Assembly (NCBI GenBank): GCA_016748015.1 | Contig: JAAOMT010000009.1 | Coordinates: forward strand, 610,912 to 653,882 | Reading direction: 5' to 3' | Origin: Geosiphon pyriformis | Lineage: Eukaryota > Glomeromycota > Glomeromycetes > Archaeosporales > Geosiphonaceae | DNA length: 42,971 bases | Part shown: positions 1-8,945 of the stretch, piece by piece | Numbering within the stretch: position 1 is the first letter of the stretch | How the letters are laid out: each line of letters starts with the position of its first letter | Translations under genes and position numbers: made by a program | The notes under the pieces: generated by a model | Told to the model about the DNA's origin: nothing | The model's database searches: none | Seen by the model: only the letters and a program-made list of their open reading frames with translations

Positions 1-452
1 CACAACCCAAAGTATTAAGAAACTTACTTGTATTATTTATTGAATGAAACTATCATTCATCAACTGAATCTCTTGGAAGAATAATCCTTGATCAAGATTA
101 TTTACGTTGTTACTAATTGATAAAAACTTTATTGTGAGAATTAGAAAAGCGCTAAAAACCATTAACATTCTGTGTTTCTAGATTAGAGAAACACATCAGG
201 CAATTGCAAGGATAGCCTCAGAGAAGACCCCAGACAGTGGGTAGATTTCAGTTCAGCCTCTGAGAAGGAGTACATAAACACACACAACAATCAAGAATTA
301 AAGAATAACTTACATTGCAACAATAAAAAAGAAAGTCTTCAGTGTAACAGTGACATTATCACACAAATAGAATTGAGGAACTCACGAAAGACTGATTGCA
401 ATTAAAGCGGGATATCAGCAATTAAATATAACAAGAAAACCATCCCGTAACA
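1..452 (+). repeat. Family A Ty3/gypsy LTR, 3' part, cut by window edge
   Basis: This stretch is nearly identical to the reverse complement of 41513-41963, where the same LTR is complete and sits next to a polypurine tract. The right end CCCGTAACA (444-452) matches CCTGTAACA of the other copy. The few differences I counted in the first 280 bases are all transitions. What follows at 453 is the dUTPase of another element, so this is best read as the end of a family A insertion (3' LTR or solo LTR) into or just upstream of E1. An alternative is that it is E1's own 5' LTR, but E1's 3' LTR at 5009-5988 is a different sequence. Confidence 0.85.
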
Positions 453-938
453 ACGGAAAAAATTGAAACAACACCTATCTACCTTATCAAAAATCAGCCT
501 GTCTTACAACTTAAATACTTCAACAACAATGGACAAGGAATAAAACCCGAAAAAGCACACGAAATTGATGCTGGATATGACCTAAAATATCCAGGCAAGG
601 ATACTCTTGTTTTCAAACCCAAATCTCTCACAAAAATCAACCTCAAAATTGCACTCAAAATCCCGCCAGGAGCAATGGTTCAAATCACCTCCCGGTCCTC
701 TCTGACAAGCAAAGGAATCAATGTCAGAGGAGGAATAATTGATGCTGGATATACTGGAGACATAACAGTAATGCTTCAAAATGAAACTGACAAACCATTC
801 AAGATTGAACATGCTGAAAAAATTGCCCAAGCTATTTATCTACCCTTAATCAACATTTCGGGTTTGCAATTAGTCAATCAAAGAGAGCAATTAAGAAAGA
901 GCAATAGAAGAACCCAAGGTTTTGGTTCAACTGGATGA
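453..938 (+). CDS. dUTPase domain of Ty3/gypsy element E1
   Basis: This is a trimeric-type dUTPase, which hydrolyses dUTP to dUMP and keeps uracil out of newly made cDNA. All five family motifs are visible in one frame: I DAGYDL (about 567-584), II SRSSL, III GGIIDAGYTGDI with the catalytic Asp, IV EKIAQAIYL, and V RTQGFGSTG just before the stop. The frame is open from base 432, inside the LTR, and the first in-frame ATG is only at 675, after motif I. The real N-terminus was therefore supplied by upstream sequence now replaced by the family A LTR. In the element the domain was part of a longer polyprotein. The TGA at 936 sits where relatives continue with Arg, so it is probably a decayed CGA and not the true end. 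Confidence 0.85.
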   Translation, partial: TEKIETTPIYLIKNQPVLQLKYFNNNGQGIKPEKAHEIDAGYDLKYPGKDTLVFKPKSLTKINLKIALKIPPGAMVQITSRSSLTSKGINVRGGIIDAGYTGDITVMLQNETDKPFKIEHAEKIAQAIYLPLINISGLQLVNQREQLRKSNRRTQGFGSTG

Positions 939-2768
939 TTCACAGTTCCAGTTAATATAGCTCTTAACACACAGAACAAATCTCACCAGATTCTCAGACT
1001 TCCACAACTGATTACTATCTCACCCTTTGGAGAACATCCAGAAATCTACACCTGCCCAAAGTCAACAACTACACAACAAATTTTTGAGTCCAATAAACAA
1101 GTCTGCTTGGAACATAATATTTCGATTCCAAACATTTATATTCCAGAAGGAACAAAAAAAGTCCGAGTTACTTTTTACAACCCCAATAATTACCTTATAA
1201 TTTTATTAAATAATTTAGAAATTGGAGTTATTCACAGTAATATATTTCAACAAGAATTACCCCAAATAGTTCCCGATTTCTCTGAAATTATTGAACATTC
1301 AATACCAAAAACCAACCCAAACCCCAGCTCCAAAAACTACCATGTTGTCATGGAAAAACTATCTCGAATCAACATGGGACAACTTGAACCACAACAACAG
1401 ACCCAGCTCAAAGAGCTAATTGCAGAATTTGCTGACATTTTTGCTGAAAACAACAATGACTTAGGAAGAACTGATTTGGTTCAACACCAAATCTATACAG
1501 GAGATGCCAAACCTAGGTGACAACAAGCCTACCGAGTTGCTCCAGAAAGTCACCAATTTATCCGAAAAGAAGTACAACAGATGCTTAACAATGGGCTTAT
1601 TCAATCATCAATAAGCCCATGGGCCTTACCTGTGGTCCTAGTTAAAAAGAAAAATGGAAAGATACAATTTTGTGTTGACTACCGACAACTCAACAGTGTC
1701 ACCATTGGGGATGCCTACCCTCTTCCCCAAATTGATGACATGTTGGATGCCCTTGGAAAGTCCAAATACTTTTCAACATTAGATTTAGAGAGTAGATACT
1801 GGCAAGTTGCTATGGACCCCAAAGACTGCCCCAAAACAGCATTCACCATTCAAGGAGGAAATTACGAGTTCAATGTAATGCCTTTTGGATTATGCAATGC
1901 ACCAGCAACATTCCAAAGACTCATGGATGTTGTTTACAAAGGCCTTCTTTGGAAATCAGTAGTAGTTTATCTTGATGACACTGATGTTTATTCACCATCT
2001 TTCGAGCTACATTTAATTCACCTACAAGAAGTTTTTCAATGATTACGGAAAGCAGGATTGAAACTGAACATTGAAAAATGCTACTTTGGAAAAACAAGTT
2101 TAGCTTTTCTTGGTCACATTGTTAGCAAAGATGGAATTAAACCAGACCCTGGAAAAATCAAGAACTTCAAGACTCCACAGAATACTACAAAATTAAGAGG
2201 ATTTATTGGATTAGCATCCTATTACCGAAAATTCATTAAAGAATTTTCAGAAATTGCAAAACTCTTCAACCAGCTCACTACTAAAAATGTTGAATACAAA
2301 TGAACAGAAGAACACCAAAATGCTTTCAAGATACTTAAGGAAAAACTCACAACAGCTCCAATTCTCGCCTACCCAGATTTCAGCAACCAATTTCGGTTAG
2401 CAACTGACGCCTCTTATACTGCCTTTGGTGCCATCCTATCATAGTTAGATGACAATGAAAATGAGCAAGTAATTTCTTATGCTAGTAGAACATTAAAGCC
2501 AGCCAAAAAGAACTACCCTGCAACAGAATTAGAAACCACAACAGTAATCTGGGCCCTACATTACTTCAATCTTTATCTCAGACCCAAGGAATTTGATATT
2601 ATCACTGATAATATTGGACTTAAATGGCTTCAAAACAAAAACACCCAGCTGAACGCAAAACAAACCCAATGGACAGGATTTTTAGCTAATTACCAATACA
2701 TCGTACACCACAAACCAGGAAAACTCCACACCAACGTTGATTGTCTCTCAAGAATAAGGCAAGATTAG
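939..2768 (+). pseudogene. E1 pol: linker, reverse transcriptase and RNase H
   Basis: One frame (frame of base 939) runs from the dUTPase to TAG 2766-2768, broken by TGA at 1518, 2040 and 2301 and TAG at 2442, with no frameshift. The linker (939-1517) shows no DTG or DSG retropepsin motif. RT begins near 1530 and includes FCVDYRQL, STLDLESRYWQV and the catalytic YLDD followed by TDVYS. The thumb carries GFIGLASYYRKF. RNase H follows (about 2300-2766) with acidic residues in TDAS, TELE and TDN, and ends in HKPGK..NVDCLSR. The TGA at 2301 is at the Trp of the KWTEE motif; those at 936 and 2040 are where relatives have Arg. Single-base substitutions explain every break, so the element died recently. 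Confidence 0.85.
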
Positions 2769-2817
2769 AAAACAAAACCAACACCCATTTGAATTAACAG
2801 CATCAAAACAACAAACA

Positions 2818-4203
2818 ATGAACCCCAAAAACTACAACAATCTCAAAAAATATTTGGAAACATTAACAATCCCAACAGATTGGTCCCCAGACAAAAAACA
2901 TCAGTTACAACAACAATCCAAACAATATTTTCTACACAACAATATTATCTATCATTGAAATTTCAAAAACCCAACCAAACCACTCAGATTAATACAAGAA
3001 CAGGAAAAAGAGACCATTTTATATAATATGCACTCAGATCTTTCATCAGCACACTTCGGAAAAGATAGCACCACCCAAAAAACACTAGAATACTATTTTT
3101 GGCCTCAAATGAGAAAAGACATTCATGAATATGTCGAATCTTGTGATAGTTGTCAAAGAAGAAGAGGAACTCGCCCTACAGAACCTTTAAATCCAATCAA
3201 AGTTGGACAGCTTTTTGACAGAGTTGGTATTGATTTAGTCAGACCACTATCTATCACCACTCAAGGAAACCGTTATATTGCAGTAGCTGTAGACTATCTT
3301 ACTAAATGGCCTGAAGCCAGAGCCATTCAACGAGCAGATGCAAAATCAGTAGCAAATTTCATCTACGAAGACATCATTTGTAGACATAGATGTCCAATTG
3401 AACTTTTATCTGATCAGGGAACACACTTTGTGAACAACCTGATACAAAAAATTTGTGAATGATTCAATGTCAAAAGACCTCTGTCTTCGCCTTACCATCC
3501 ACAAACAAATGAACTTGTGGAACATTTTAACAGAACATTGTGTGAGTTATTAGCCAAAGTCTCAACCAATTTTGAGCAAGAATGGGATCTCTTTATCCCA
3601 TCAGTGTTACTAGCATATAGGACATTAAAACAAGATACCACAAAACACACACCATTTGATTTAACTTATAGAAGGACGGCAACGTTACCAATTAGTTTCA
3701 CAGTGGAAACATACCCAGCACAACCAATTAATGAAAACAATTTCCAAGAAACGCTTCAGCGAAGAGCCTACACTCTGCTTAGCACATTGGAAGGAAAACG
3801 ATGAATAGCAGCCACCCATATTGAACACTCCCAAGCTCAACAAAAAGAATGGCATGATGACAAATTGCCTTCAGTCACCAATAAATTCAAAATTGGAAAC
3901 AAAGTTCTCTTACACAGAACTAAAGCTGAAAAACAATGGAGTGAAAAATTTGAAAATAAATGGGATGGACCATTCTTTATCCATAAAGTCCTAGGCAATG
4001 GATCATACAAGCTAAGACTTGATAACAAAATCCAAGCAAAAGTTGCACATGGAGATCGTTTGAAACACTATCATTCCAGAAACAATCTTGAACCATTAAT
4101 TCCACAAATCAGTACACATTCCCCTTTGGTCAGTCCCGGAGACATTCCCCAAAACTTAGAACCAATAGTTGTTATTGAACAACCTTCCAACCTGAACACT
4201 TAA
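2818..4203 (+). pseudogene. E1 integrase, encoded as a separate ORF
   Basis: Integrase inserts the element cDNA into the host genome. The ORF starts at ATG 2818, 49 bases after the RNase H stop and in a different frame. The HHCC zinc finger spans about 3030-3165 (H.D..S.HFGK..., CDSCQ). The core has the D,D(35)E triad in GIDLV, LLSDQG and NELVEHFNRTL. Near the C-terminus a GPY/F-like motif reads KWDGPFFIHK. In-frame TGA codons at 2956, 3460 and 3802 interrupt it. The first matches the Trp of YYWNRQNP in the family A copy; the second fits the Arg of CERF. No chromodomain is evident. It ends at TAA 4201-4203. Confidence 0.85.
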
Positions 4204-4320
4204 TTTAATTTTACTAGTTATTTTCTTATAATTTAGAAACAATCTCACAAAAACAAAACAAAAAATAACATAAAAACCCATACACCAAAAATAATTTTCT
4301 TTTATTTCAAATCGCTTATA

Positions 4321-5040
4321 ATGACTATTCCTCAAAACATTCAACAATTATCCCAAAAACTAATGTTAGCTTTAAAAACAATACCCAAATTATCCATTAC
4401 TGTTACTGAAAACCACATTAATTATACCCAAACAGAAGTAGTTACAAATTTTGCCCCAAATTCACGAAAATATCATTCGTATAAAAAGAACACAAGAAAT
4501 TATACTGGAATTCACCTTCCAGAACTTTTAAAGCTTGCTTTAAGAGAAAACCTAATGCCCATTCCAATTAGTATTCCACTAAATGCTACAATTCAACAAA
4601 AACTTCAACTGTGTCTCAATGAGGAAAACACTGAATATCCTCCAATCTATAGATATTTTCACACTGGAAAAACACTCTACGAATGGAAACTGGAACTTAC
4701 AACAGCAAACCTTACAAAAGAAGCTATTCAGAAACAATTCCACAACGAATTCAAGACAACAACTGGATCAACAAACAGTCGCTACAGGCTTAGAGCTGCC
4801 CTTAGACTTTATGACCTATTCTACACCTGTGAAAACGTACTACAAAACCCAATTTTTCAACCTTTGAAGATTCAATACATTGGAAAGCTTACAGAACTGA
4901 AATTTCAACAATTTTCAGACCAAATTTCTTCAATAATTTTGGATTATTATCTGGAAATAATAGACAGTACTTGGACTTTGATGGAGCTCAGTCTTGAGGA
5001 GGAGATTATGTTACCAGACGAAATTAGAGATATTATTTAG
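4321..5040 (+). CDS. E1 env-position ORF of unknown function, 239 aa
   Basis: This is an uninterrupted ORF starting at ATG 4321, 117 bases after integrase. Unlike pol and integrase of the same element it holds no stop codon. I see no signal peptide, membrane span, zinc motif or known domain. It looks helical and rich in Leu, Thr, Asn and Glu. Its second half resembles a decayed ORF at the same place in E2: PPIYRYFHTGKTLYEWKL here, PPVYWFYKIGKQLDLKTL there. That makes it a conserved gene of this element lineage. Its C-terminus crosses the polypurine tract and ends 32 bases inside the 3' LTR. The place recalls env of retroviruses, but nothing in it looks like an envelope. A Gag-like or RNA-binding role cannot be excluded. 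Confidence 0.75.
   Translation: MTIPQNIQQLSQKLMLALKTIPKLSITVTENHINYTQTEVVTNFAPNSRKYHSYKKNTRNYTGIHLPELLKLALRENLMPIPISIPLNATIQQKLQLCLNEENTEYPPIYRYFHTGKTLYEWKLELTTANLTKEAIQKQFHNEFKTTTGSTNSRYRLRAALRLYDLFYTCENVLQNPIFQPLKIQYIGKLTELKFQQFSDQISSIILDYYLEIIDSTWTLMELSLEEEIMLPDEIRDII
4996..5008 (+). other. E1 polypurine tract
   Basis: GAGGAGGAGATTA lies directly before the LTR start TGTTACC. It is preceded by GAGCTCAGTCTT, a module shared with the three other Ty3/gypsy elements here. It is the expected primer site for plus-strand DNA synthesis, and here it also codes for part of the env-position ORF (LEEEIM). Confidence 0.75.
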
Positions 5041-5221
5041 CATGAAATTATCTTATAATTCCTATCATTAATTAGCATATATTATCATTTCAAATGATCA
5101 CTTATTACATTAGCAAAAATGTCCGAAATTATCATTTAATTAATAACCCAAATTGTACACAACACAAATGTAACCTAATTGCGATGATTAATTATGCAAT
5201 ACCCCAAACTATGTAACATTC

Positions 5222-5340
5222 AAAAGTTCACCGAAATTTGTAGAAATTTGCCGAAATAATTGATAGTTCACCGAAATATCTAATAGTTTGCCAAAATAAC
5301 TTGTAATTTGCCGAAATGTATCTTTAGTTCAGCAAAATTT
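5222..5340 (+). repeat. CCGAAAT-type tandem repeats in E1 LTR U3
   Basis: Six copies of a unit like GTTCACCGAAAT or TTTGCCGAAAT occur about 20 bases apart, upstream of the TATA box. The spacing and place suggest repeated binding sites for a transcription factor (inference). Confidence 0.6.
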
Positions 5341-5388
5341 TAGAAAATAGCAAAGTTCAAGTTCATAGAATAGTGTTATGACAAGTTG

Positions 5389-5396
5389 TATAAAAG
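5389..5396 (+). promoter_or_regulatory. E1 LTR TATA box
   Basis: TATAAAAG is followed by a short GC-richer stretch, AGAGCTTCTCTCTTCGAG, where transcription would start. It lies 380 bases into the LTR, close to the 342 of the E2 LTR. Confidence 0.55.
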
Positions 5397-5893
5397 AAGA
5401 GCTTCTCTCTTCGAGAAAATGTATCTTACTTTAGATTTATCTCTTAAGAACTGTTCCTATACACACAAAAAGAAATAAATATCAAATAATTCGAAAAACC
5501 AAATTCTTTAATTATTGTACTTGGAAAATCCCCAAAACCCAACTAACATTTCGAAATTGATTAGCTACCAATTTCAGTAATTTGTTAGTGACTCCAGGCC
5601 TGGATAGAAAAACGTTTCTCTTGACAAAATTTTATTTTTTTTACATTTCTTTTATTTTCTTTTATTTTCTTATTACAATCATAAGGGTAACCTACAGACG
5701 AGATTCCTGTAGAAGAGTTGACTTCCACAGCAAAGTAACTACACATTTTAGTGAGCTTCCAGATGAGCAATTCCTGGGAAAGAGTTGACATTTACTACAA
5801 CATAACTACATAAAGCAACTGGCACGGAATTGGCCATTCCACTCATAAGTCCAGCAAGTTCAAATTATAGGAGATAATTTGAAGATAAATTCA

Positions 5894-5987
5894 GTTACTG
5901 GAGGTTCAACCACATCCAGAAAACGTGAATTCACAGCAAACAAGCATCAACAACATTTAAGAAAAGAGACCAAAAACCTCCAGTAAC
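5894..5987. repeat. 13-bp perfect inverted repeat at the end of the E1 LTR
   Basis: GTTACTGGAGGTT (5894-5906) pairs exactly with AACCTCCAGTAAC (5975-5987) around a 68-base loop. The right arm is the LTR end itself, so in RNA the 3' edge of U5 could fold into a stem. Confidence 0.7.
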
Positions 5988-5988
5988 A

Positions 5989-6401
5989 CTGTATAGTTTT
6001 TGTTTTGTTTTTGTAAAATTGTTTTTAAAATATAAAGAATAACTAAAAAAAAATTTAAATTTAAATATTCAGATTTAAAAATTGTTTAATAATAATTATT
6101 GATTTTAAATTCTGAGGAATATCTTCAAAATTAACCAAAAAAAATTGTGTACCAATTTGTAAAACAGAAAGTTTAGAATTGGTTTTGAAATAGTAGTACT
6201 TAAGTTTATTACTATATATAACTTTTTTTTAAAATCTTATTATCAAGTCTTAATTTGTATAATCTATTTTCTGGAATTTTTTATATGTAAAATAATCTGT
6301 TCTATTTATGATTAAATTTTCCATTTTATTGTTTTTTAGTCTTAATTCTATGTAAAAAAAACTTTATTTCTAACTTTAAATTTGTTAATAACTAATACCA
6401 G
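5989..6401. other. AT-rich spacer without recognisable gene
   Basis: This lies between the E1 3' LTR and the E2 5' LTR and has long A and T runs. No convincing ORF or domain is visible. It is probably old host or LINE-derived DNA into which E2 inserted. Confidence 0.5.
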
Positions 6402-6454
6402 TGTTACCTGAATAGAAAAACTGATCCGAAGTTAGAAAAAACGTGACCAGAATG

Positions 6455-6650
6455 TAACATAACACAGAATAGTGCACAATAATGTTGGATAATATGTTAT
6501 AATTTAGGATAGCACAAGATAATATGTTATAATGTAGAATAACACAGAATAACATGTAATAATACCAAATAACATGTTATAATGAAGGACAACACAGAAT
6601 AACATGTAATAACACCAGATAATATGTTATAATATAGGATAACTGGGAAT
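6455..6650 (+). repeat. Repeat array in E2 5' LTR U3
   Basis: Units such as GATAATATGTTATAAT and AACACAGAATAACATGTAAT recur, with a clear 50-base step between 6541 and 6591. The same array is in the 3' LTR (about 12995-13177). Confidence 0.6.
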
Positions 6651-6743
6651 AACATAGAAAAATGTAACAATAACAGAAATAACAAAAGCTATAGTTAGCA
6701 ATAACAAAACAATCAGAAGCAATCCTATAAAACCAAAAGAATG

Positions 6744-6750
6744 TATAAAA
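6744..6750 (+). promoter_or_regulatory. E2 LTR TATA box
   Basis: TATAAAA lies after the U3 repeats. The 3' LTR copy keeps it (about 20911-20917). Confidence 0.5.
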
Positions 6751-7502
6751 ACAAGTAGTTGTAGAAGAAAAGAAGAGAAAGATAGATATGAACCACTAGA
6801 CAAGATACAAATATCTATCACCCCTTCTCATTTATTATATTTCCATATTCATCTTCTGAAATAAATCAATTATTAAAGAAATCAGAATCATGAATTCATG
6901 TTCTCAAACTGTGTGGAATTTATGTGAATTAACCATTGTTTCGTACCTTTGTTTTAGGACAGATGCTCTTAGCATAACCATCTTAAACTATTAATGATTT
7001 GGACCAATTACTCTTGATTATGACAATTGACAATACTAATTTATCTTTTCTTTTTCTTTTCTTATATTTTCTTTCTTTTTTTTCTTTTTTTTTCTTTTTT
7101 CTTTACCTTTTTTTGTGGAGTGGCAACATAGTAAAGTCGACTGTCTGGGAATAGACTTTGTAATAGTCTGGTAAAAGAGAGAAGTTCTTTCTAGGTTTTT
7201 GGATATTAATATTATCTTGATAGCTTACCAGAAAGATGAAAAGACAATGCCAGACCCTAATAACTGCACTTGTTAGCTTGGAGAAGAAAGCTCATATTTA
7301 CAGAAAATGTTGCAATCAATGAAAAACAAACTTTGTGCCTTATAACCAAAAAACTCAATAGGTAAATTCACATCCAAAAATAGATCTTTAGAGACTGATA
7401 ATCAAAACTAAGCCAACAGAATCATGTGGAAGATGCATCACCAATAATTGAGAGCACTAAACATTATCATTTTCATTACCCACCAAGTTTACTCATAACA
7501 TT

Positions 7503-7519
7503 TGGTGCTTCCTGTGAGG
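7503..7519 (+). other. E2 primer-binding site
   Basis: TGGTGCTTCCTGTGAGG begins 3 bases after the LTR and is complementary to a tRNA ending GAAGCACCA. E3 has the same site with one change. The 3' end pattern is reminiscent of an elongator tRNA-Met, but I cannot confirm that. Confidence 0.6.
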
Positions 7520-7561
7520 TTATAAATCCACAGAGACAGAGCACTCTAGAAATACACAAAA

Positions 7562-7996
7562 GTGGCGACTATTGGAACAGTAAGAAAGGACCACTTTCCA
7601 TACAGAAGAGCACTATTTCAATACTTTCGAAAAGACTTAAAAATACCAGCAGAAACTGTTTACACAGAAAATAATTTTTGTAACTATATCAATGCAAAAA
7701 TCAACTGCTTGTTAGGCCATACAACTGATACAGGAAGACTTGGAGAACAAATTCATCAAAGCTTATTAGGATACTCAACAGCCACAACTACTCGAGCAAT
7801 TGCTGAAACTCTGCATATAATTGATATAAACATTACATATTACGTGACAAAACAATTCCCTCAAGTACAACAACCAGTAAAATTTGATCCTAAGGAATAT
7901 AAAAACGAATCCAACAACCCCATAACTGCCCAAGCCAAGTTCATGGTCAACAAGAAACCAAGGTTCTTCTCCCCAACAACTCCATCATATCATTAG
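7562..7996 (+). pseudogene. E2 first ORF, gag-position protein of unknown fold
   Basis: This is a 144-codon open frame directly after the 5' LTR and primer-binding site, where Gag is expected. The start codon is now GTG (GTGGCGACT), probably a changed ATG. The product includes GYSTATTTRAIAETL and YYVTKQFPQV and ends FFSPTTPSYH. I recall such sequences from Glomeromycotina retroelement proteins but know no fold for them. No zinc knuckle is present here. A related but stop-ridden frame continues towards 8207, so the original protein was longer. Confidence 0.55.
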
Positions 7997-8207
7997 ACAC
8001 CCTAAAGTAGAATTATATTCAACTCACTCCCAGAAACCCAGTCAAAAACACCATAAACTTCTGGAAATCCACACTCTTGGAATCAACATAGTTGGACCAA
8101 ATCATTAGAAGAATACAGATTGTTGTTTGGAAATATCACCTTAACACTTAACAAAACAGACAAAAATACGTCAACATAGGAACTACCACCAACCCAACTA
8201 CCAAGAA

Positions 8208-8945
8208 TTGGCTTTGACTCAAGAAAAACAGGAACAGAGACTAGCTGACTTAAATACCAAACTGTGTGATCATTGTTTAATCTCTTGTTACTTTCAGTAC
8301 TGTGACAAATGTGATCTCATGTTCAATCTGCTTCCAAGAATACTGTTCCCGATCACTGAACTACTTGAGCTTGAGAAAGAAAAGAAATTGACCATCAAGG
8401 ACACATCGTTTCAAGATCCAACTGAGGAGACCAAAACAGAACAGTATCTTGCATATCCCGACCTTTCCAAAAAACTAGAGCTAAAATGGTACAATAATAA
8501 TGAAGAAAGAATCTGCCTCAAAAGAGTGCATAACACCAATGCTGGTTTTGACCTACAATACCCTGGACAATTACTCATCATTATAGCCCCATATTCTCTT
8601 GTAAAAATAGATCTTAAGATAGCATTAGAAATTTCTATTAGTACAATGGTACAAGTTGTCTCTCAATCTAGTCTAGCCAAGAAAGGAATCAATGTAAAAG
8701 GAGGAATTATCGATGCCAGTTACATGAAAAACATTATTGTAATACTACAGAACAATTCGAACTGACCCTACAAGATAGAATTACAAGAAAAGATTGCCTA
8801 AGCTATCTTTTTACCTCTAGTCAAAATACTCCAATTAACCCTAGTAACAACCTGAGAAGAATTAGGCCTCACTGTCTAAGGAATCAATGGGTTTGGATTA
8901 AGTGGAAAAGGAAATGTACCAATCAACTTCACAGAGAAAGACAGT
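8208..8945 (+). pseudogene. E2 Cys-motif region and decayed dUTPase
   Basis: The frame first carries a Cys cluster C-x2-C-x3-C-x4-C-x2-C (8265-8312), likely zinc binding, then a dUTPase. Motif I is NAGFDL. Motif II is SQSSL, having lost its Arg. Motif III is GGIIDASY, where the usual GYTGDI has become SYMKNI. After TGA 8763 the frame still shows EKIA and a motif V-like GFGLSG, with more stops. The changed motifs II and III make an active enzyme unlikely. It shows that dUTPase belongs to this lineage and that E1 is not a chance fusion. Confidence 0.75.

Larger units (their letters stand above)
5009..5988 (+). repeat. E1 3' LTR
   Basis: The LTR begins TGTTACC after the polypurine tract and by my reading ends at CAGTAACA (5981-5988), about 980 bases. 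Internal order matches the E2 LTR: short repeats in U3, a TATA box (TATAAAAG at 5389-5396), a T-rich tract (5627-5672) and the TAACA end. The matching 5' LTR lies outside the window or was lost, so the right edge is inferred from end symmetry, not from an LTR pair. Confidence 0.65.
6402..7500 (+). repeat. E2 5' LTR
   Basis: It starts TGTTACC and ends CATAACA. The partner is split in two at 12942-13177 and 20801-21596. It includes a U3 repeat array, a TATA box (6744-6750), a long T/C tract (about 7035-7110) and an end followed 2 bases later by a primer-binding site. It contains about 70 bases near 7260-7333 that the 3' copy lacks. Flanking bases ACCAG (6397-6401) and ACAGT (21597-21601) are a poor target-duplication match. 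Confidence 0.85.

Noticed and set aside
582-830. 82-codon ORF on the minus strand across the dUTPase.
   Set aside because: It lies antisense to a clear dUTPase frame and shows no family features.
936-3804. TGA read as Trp (changed nuclear code), because 7 of 8 internal stops of E1 pol and integrase are TGA and two sit at conserved Trp sites.
   Set aside because: At least as many TGAs sit at invariant Arg sites (also in E2 and E3). TAG too occurs at Trp sites (11507, 14463 and near 41265), and TAA and TAG occur at Gln sites. The intact host gene uses TGG only. C-to-T decay explains all of it.
5582-5791. 68-codon ORFs on both strands near 5585, and AGTGACTCCAGG at 5587 as a primer-binding site of another element.
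   Set aside because: They lie inside the E1 LTR by comparison with the E2 LTR layout. The hydrophobic + strand ORF is just the T-rich tract, and the site lacks TGG and an LTR end before it.
6455-6650. Regular repeats as a CRISPR-like array.
   Set aside because: The units are imperfect, lie in an LTR, have no unique spacers and occur in both LTR copies. The organism is a eukaryote.
6627-6821. Minus-strand ORF with membrane-like sequence (and its copy at 20788-20988).
   Set aside because: It lies within the E2 LTR and is the complement of an AT-rich repeat zone. The two copies are just the two LTRs.
7700-7740. TDTG in the E2 first ORF (GHTTDTGRLG) as a retropepsin active site.
   Set aside because: It lacks the hydrophobic strand before the motif and the later GILG-type block.
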